Shown: positions 20,925-22,939 of the stretch, in pieces | How the letters are laid out: each line of letters opens with the position of its first letter | Position numbering within the stretch: the stretch's first letter is position 1 | From: Haplomitrium mnioides | Lineage: Eukaryota; Marchantiophyta; Haplomitriopsida; Calobryales | DNA: 22,939 bases | NCBI GenBank assembly: GCA_049999725.1 | Contig: JBNGIS010036454.1 | Span: 1 to 22,939 of the forward strand | Direction: 5' to 3' | Program-made: the position numbers and the translations under genes | The notes under the pieces: model-generated | What the model was told of the DNA's origin: nothing | Seen by the model: only the letters and a program-made list of their open reading frames with translations | Databases searched by the model: none

Positions 20925-21560
20925 GGACCTTTAGTCCCAAATGGCCCAAATTTTGAGATTAGACCTTTTGTCTCTCATGGCCAAAATTTTGAGAATCGAC
21001 CTTTTGTCACTCATGGCCTAAATTTTGAGGTTGGACCTTTTGTCCCTCATGGCCTAAATTCTGAGGTTGAACCTTTTGTCCCTCATGACATGCACTATAA
21101 AAATAGACCTTTAGTCCACAGAGGCACAATGATTCAAAATGGACCTTTTGTCCACAAAGACCTCAATCTGGGAAAAGGACCTTTTGTCCTCAATGGCCAA
21201 CAAATGAAAGGACCTTCTGCCCGCAAAAGGCCCCTGCCAATCCAGAAAGGACCTTTAGTCCTCACGTCTAAAAGACGATGCCAAATGATGGAAACTAAGC
21301 TACACAAGCAAATCAATGGACCTTTAGTCCAGCTAGCGCACTTGTTGAGCAGGCAGCAAATCAATAGACCTTTAGTCCAGCTAGCGCACTCATTGAGCAA
21401 GTAGCAAATCAATGGACCTTTAGTCCAGCCAACGCACTCGCTGAGCATGCAACACTCCAAAGGATCTTTAGTCCAGCCAGCCAACTTGCTGAGCAAACAA
21501 AGCTACAGAGGACCTTTAGTCCCACGTATATATACAAGCTCTAAAATGGACCTTTAGTCC
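20925..21560 (+). repeat. Codon-phased repeat array inside reverse transcriptase
   Basis: Sixteen copies of a 13-bp core close to GGACCTTTAGTCC or GGACCTTTTGTCC start at 20925, 20961, 20997, 21033, 21069, 21105, 21141, 21177, 21210, 21249, 21318, 21366, 21414, 21462, 21510 and 21548. The steps are 36 (seven times), 33, 39, 69, 48 (four times) and 38 bp. All but the last are multiples of 3, so the core is read as Gly-Pro-(Phe/Leu)-Val in the pol frame. Early units are 12 residues (such as GPFVPHGLNSEV); later ones are 16 (such as GPLVQLAHLLSRQQIN). The only stop is TAG at 21402, and the 38-bp step is the single phase change. The last core lies in the frame of the downstream RT. The core is also an inverted repeat (GGAC, 5 nt, GTCC). 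Origin unknown. Confidence 0.95.
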
Positions 21561-22038
21561 CCCATCATCAAAGTATTCCACATGACAATGCAAAGTTGGC
21601 AAAGCATTCTATAAATGCATCTGGATCATATATCGATCAACTAGACAAACAAATGGCAATTCAAGTCTTGAGATCAATATATAGACTCAAACAGAGTGCC
21701 AAAAATTGGTACCAAAGATTCAAATAAAAAATGATGACACTAAATTTTACAAATGATAACATTGCTCCATGTTTATTTATGAAACACCAAGGCTCTGAAT
21801 ATGTCGTAGTTGCACTTTATGTAAATGACATAAACATTTTTGGCACAAAATCTTTAGTTGTCAATACTATCACCAAACTGAAGGATATATTTGAAATGCG
21901 AGACATTGGAGAACTTGATTTCTATCTTAGAATCCAGTTTGAGCATATGCCCAATGGTATTTTGATCTATTAGTCCACATATACAGCCAAGATTCTCAAG
22001 AAATTCAATATGGACCATGCTCATCCAACGAGCACCCT
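21561..22038 (+). pseudogene. pol: copia reverse transcriptase, second half, truncated
   Basis: It is read two bases out of phase with the first half, in the same frame as the last array copy at 21548. Motif B is at about 21671-21709 (RSIYRLKQSAKNW, with Arg where Gly is usual). A TAA at 21725 follows. Motif C reads Tyr-Val-Asn-Asp at 21818-21829; the family norm is YVDD, so one of the two catalytic aspartates is replaced. Downstream blocks EMRDIGELDFYL and FEHMPNGILIY, then TAG at 21971, then AKILKKFNMDHAHPTST, are the normal sequence between RT and RNase H. Coding similarity stops exactly at 22038, where the chromovirus LTR starts. Confidence 0.93.
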
Positions 22039-22232
22039 TGTAAAAGAACTCAAAGAGAACTCAAAGACCAAATTCCAAATAAGTAATAACTCAATACAAC
22101 TCTAAAAGAGTTGCACAACTCAAAACCAATAAGCAAACTAAATCCAAGAATATAAGACAAAGCCAAACAACCAAAGAACCCAAATGATTCGAGAGAAACT
22201 CTAGAATGAAGAGTGGGGCTAAGAAACCCTTC

Positions 22233-22240
22233 TATTTATA
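22233..22240 (-). promoter_or_regulatory. TATA box of the chromovirus LTR
   Basis: TATAAATA on the minus strand lies about 60 bp downstream of the 44-bp U3 repeats and about 195 bp before the LTR end. Transcription would be expected to start near 22205 and run leftward. Confidence 0.6.
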
Positions 22241-22298
22241 CAAGAGATGAGAGTGTCATCCCTCTTTCTTCACTTACAAGTCACTTCTCATTTCAGCC

Positions 22299-22417
22299 CT
22301 AAAGGTGACTCACTACCAAAAGTGACTTTGAATGCAAGTAATCTAAAAGTGACTCTCCACCAAAAGTGACTTCAAAAGCAAGTAATCCAATCTTAACCTA
22401 AAAGTGATTCACTACCA
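22299..22417. repeat. 44-bp tandem repeat in LTR U3
   Basis: Two full 44-bp units (22299-22342 and 22343-22386) are followed by an 11-bp spacer and a 20-bp partial third unit (22398-22417). Each full unit contains two AAAAGTGACT-like motifs, so that motif occurs five times. Tandem U3 motifs upstream of a TATA box are commonly enhancers in plant LTRs; that role is inference here. Confidence 0.85.
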
Positions 22418-22477
22418 CTTCCTTCACTCCTCTCTATTTTCTTATAAATAGCACAACCTTATGCTTGTACTATTACA

Positions 22478-22490
22478 TAATCCTCGCCAT
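22478..22490 (-). other. Polypurine-tract candidate
   Basis: Between the integrase stop and the LTR the minus strand reads ATGGCGAGGATTA. The purine core GGCGAGGA is where plus-strand DNA priming would occur, though TTA separates it from the LTR end. Confidence 0.55.
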
Positions 22491-22727
22491 CTAGTCGATG
22501 ACGTCCTTGTCATTGCCGCAACTTTCAAAAATTTTAATAGCTTCTTGAGCATTCTCAAGATATGAAAAAGGTTCCCAAGTAGCACCATGAAGTGGATATC
22601 CTTTCCACAAAACCTTGTATTGAACTTGTGGATGCCGCCTGCGCTTGATAACTCTTTTCGCCAAAATGCAATCTACTTCAAATTCTTCATGATCATCAAG
22701 AAGAATGGCCGGAGGAGGGAGTTGAAC
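22491..22727 (-). pseudogene. pol: Chromovirus integrase C-terminus with chromodomain (5'-truncated)
   Basis: An uninterrupted 78-residue frame ends at TAG (22491-22493). It has no start codon because it is the tail of a polyprotein. The chromodomain runs from about residue 14 to 70: FEVDCIL at 16-22, then VLWKGY (W41, Y44), TWEP at 50-53 and the C-terminal helix LENAQEAIKIFE from 57. Phe16, Trp41 and Tyr44 sit at the three aromatic-cage positions that read methylated histone tails in related chromodomains. In live elements this domain directs integration into heterochromatin. No stop or frameshift is seen, unlike the copia host sequence, which fits a younger insertion. The rest of pol is cut off at 22728. 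Confidence 0.9.
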
Positions 22728-22728
22728 A

Positions 22729-22939
22729 TGTCATGCTTTAGTTAGGTTAGATACTGTGTATTTGTTTGCTGTATTTCAGGTTATTACTTTGTCTTGTTTG
22801 TGAACAGTCTTTTATCCTTTATTAGAAGGCGGCTGTTAGGGCTTTAGGCCTATTTTTTGGAGTTAGGGCAGCTTGGGGTATAACCCCGCTGTAGTTGAGA
22901 AAGGCTCAGCTTTGTAAAGTTGAGCCTTCCTAATCCTTG
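22729..22939. mobile_element. Probable start of a third LTR-like element, runs off window
   Basis: Chromovirus coding sequence stops at about 22728 and unrelated sequence begins TGTCATGC at 22729, the TG expected of an LTR end. The 211 bp are non-coding and contain GGGGTATAACCCC (22875-22887) and a 28-bp hairpin (22901-22928). The strand, the length and the far end cannot be seen. The alternative is a deletion junction rather than an insertion. Confidence 0.5.
22901..22928. other. 28-bp near-perfect palindrome
   Basis: AAGGCTCAGCTTT at 22901-22913 pairs with AAAGTTGAGCCTT at 22916-22928, 13 positions with one G-T pair, around a 2-base centre. In RNA this would be a tight hairpin. It lies about 170 bp inside the putative LTR. 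Confidence 0.8.

Larger units (their letters stand above)
17640..22038 (+). mobile_element. Ty1/copia retrotransposon internal region, decayed and truncated
   Basis: The order gag, protease, integrase, reverse transcriptase defines Ty1/copia; Ty3/gypsy elements place integrase last. Gag through the first half of RT share one frame, interrupted by stops at 17874, 18051, 18477, 19050, 19143, 20067, 20238, 20514 and 20685. The second RT half runs two bases out of phase with stops at 21725 and 21971. The element ends abruptly at 22038, where a chromovirus LTR begins; the rest of RT, RNase H and the 3' LTR are not in the window. A 636-bp repeat array lies within RT. The element is dead as it stands. 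Confidence 0.95.
22039..22477 (-). repeat. LTR (439 bp) of the chromovirus
   Basis: On the minus strand it starts TGTAATAG and ends CTTTTACA, so the ends form the inverted pair TGTAA/TTACA with the canonical TG and CA. One end abuts copia coding sequence and the other abuts the polypurine-like tract after the integrase stop, which fixes both boundaries without a second LTR. U3 carries a 44-bp tandem repeat (22299-22417) and a TATA box (22233-22240). Confidence 0.85.
22039..22728 (-). mobile_element. Ty3/gypsy chromovirus, 3' end, inserted in the copia element
   Basis: Read on the minus strand, this is the integrase C-terminus with a chromodomain, a stop codon, a short purine-rich tract and a complete LTR ending at 22039 against copia RT sequence. 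The gene order and the C-terminal chromodomain identify a chromovirus. The body of the element is missing: at 22729 unrelated LTR-like sequence begins. The 5 bp before the LTR on the plus strand are ACCCT (22034-22038), the expected target duplication if the other end is ever found. Confidence 0.88.

Noticed and set aside
21134-21496. 120-codon minus-strand frame over the array
   Set aside because: The plus strand is in phase with RT on both sides. The minus frame is open because the core is nearly palindromic and its reverse complement has no stop in that phase.
20925-21560. CRISPR-like regular spacing of short repeats
   Set aside because: Cores are 13 bp with related, not unique, spacers, and the array sits in phase inside a plant retrotransposon coding sequence.

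Overview
The window looks like gene-poor, repeat-rich nuclear DNA of a plant, most likely a seed plant with a large genome. The reasons are nested LTR retrotransposons of plant type (Ty1/copia plus a Ty3/gypsy chromovirus with a C-terminal chromodomain), AT-rich spacer with no recognisable host gene, many worn minisatellites, and a conventional 100-N assembly gap inside a microsatellite. The species cannot be named from sequence alone. No intact host gene, tRNA, rRNA or CRISPR array was found.

Layout. Positions 1-5000 hold anonymous AT-rich DNA carrying three independent tandem-repeat arrays: a degenerate 37-bp array (about 246-930), a regular 23-bp array (1711-1920) and a degenerate 30-bp array (about 4665-4937). 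A (TTC)n / 100-N gap / (CT)n microsatellite lies at 2244-2425. Positions 4938 to about 14990 are anonymous spacer in which I recognise no gene.

From about 15.0 kb to 22038 lies a decayed plus-strand Ty1/copia element. It has a tentative 5' LTR and promoter (14994-15588), a long pyrimidine-rich leader, then gag with a CCHC zinc knuckle, a DSGS protease, an integrase with HHCC and D-D-E residues, and reverse transcriptase. Everything from gag to the middle of RT stays in one frame, broken by nine stop codons. The RT is split between its motif A and motif B by a 636-bp array of 16 copies of a GGACCTTTAGTCC-like core. The array is codon-phased, with a 12-residue period that changes to a 16-residue period, and it joins the flanking RT in frame on both sides apart from one 2-bp shift. 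This is the most unusual structure in the window.

At 22039 the copia element is cut by a minus-strand chromovirus. A 439-bp LTR (22039-22477) is followed, going up in coordinate, by a polypurine-like tract and the integrase C-terminus with a chromodomain (22491-22727). That element appears to be cut in turn at 22729 by the start of a third LTR-like sequence running off the window. The right end is therefore a three-level nest, and the insertion order can be read directly.

No working pathway is encoded. What can be reconstructed is history: a copia element inserted, acquired or expanded an in-frame repeat domain, decayed, was hit by a chromovirus, and that in turn was hit by another element.
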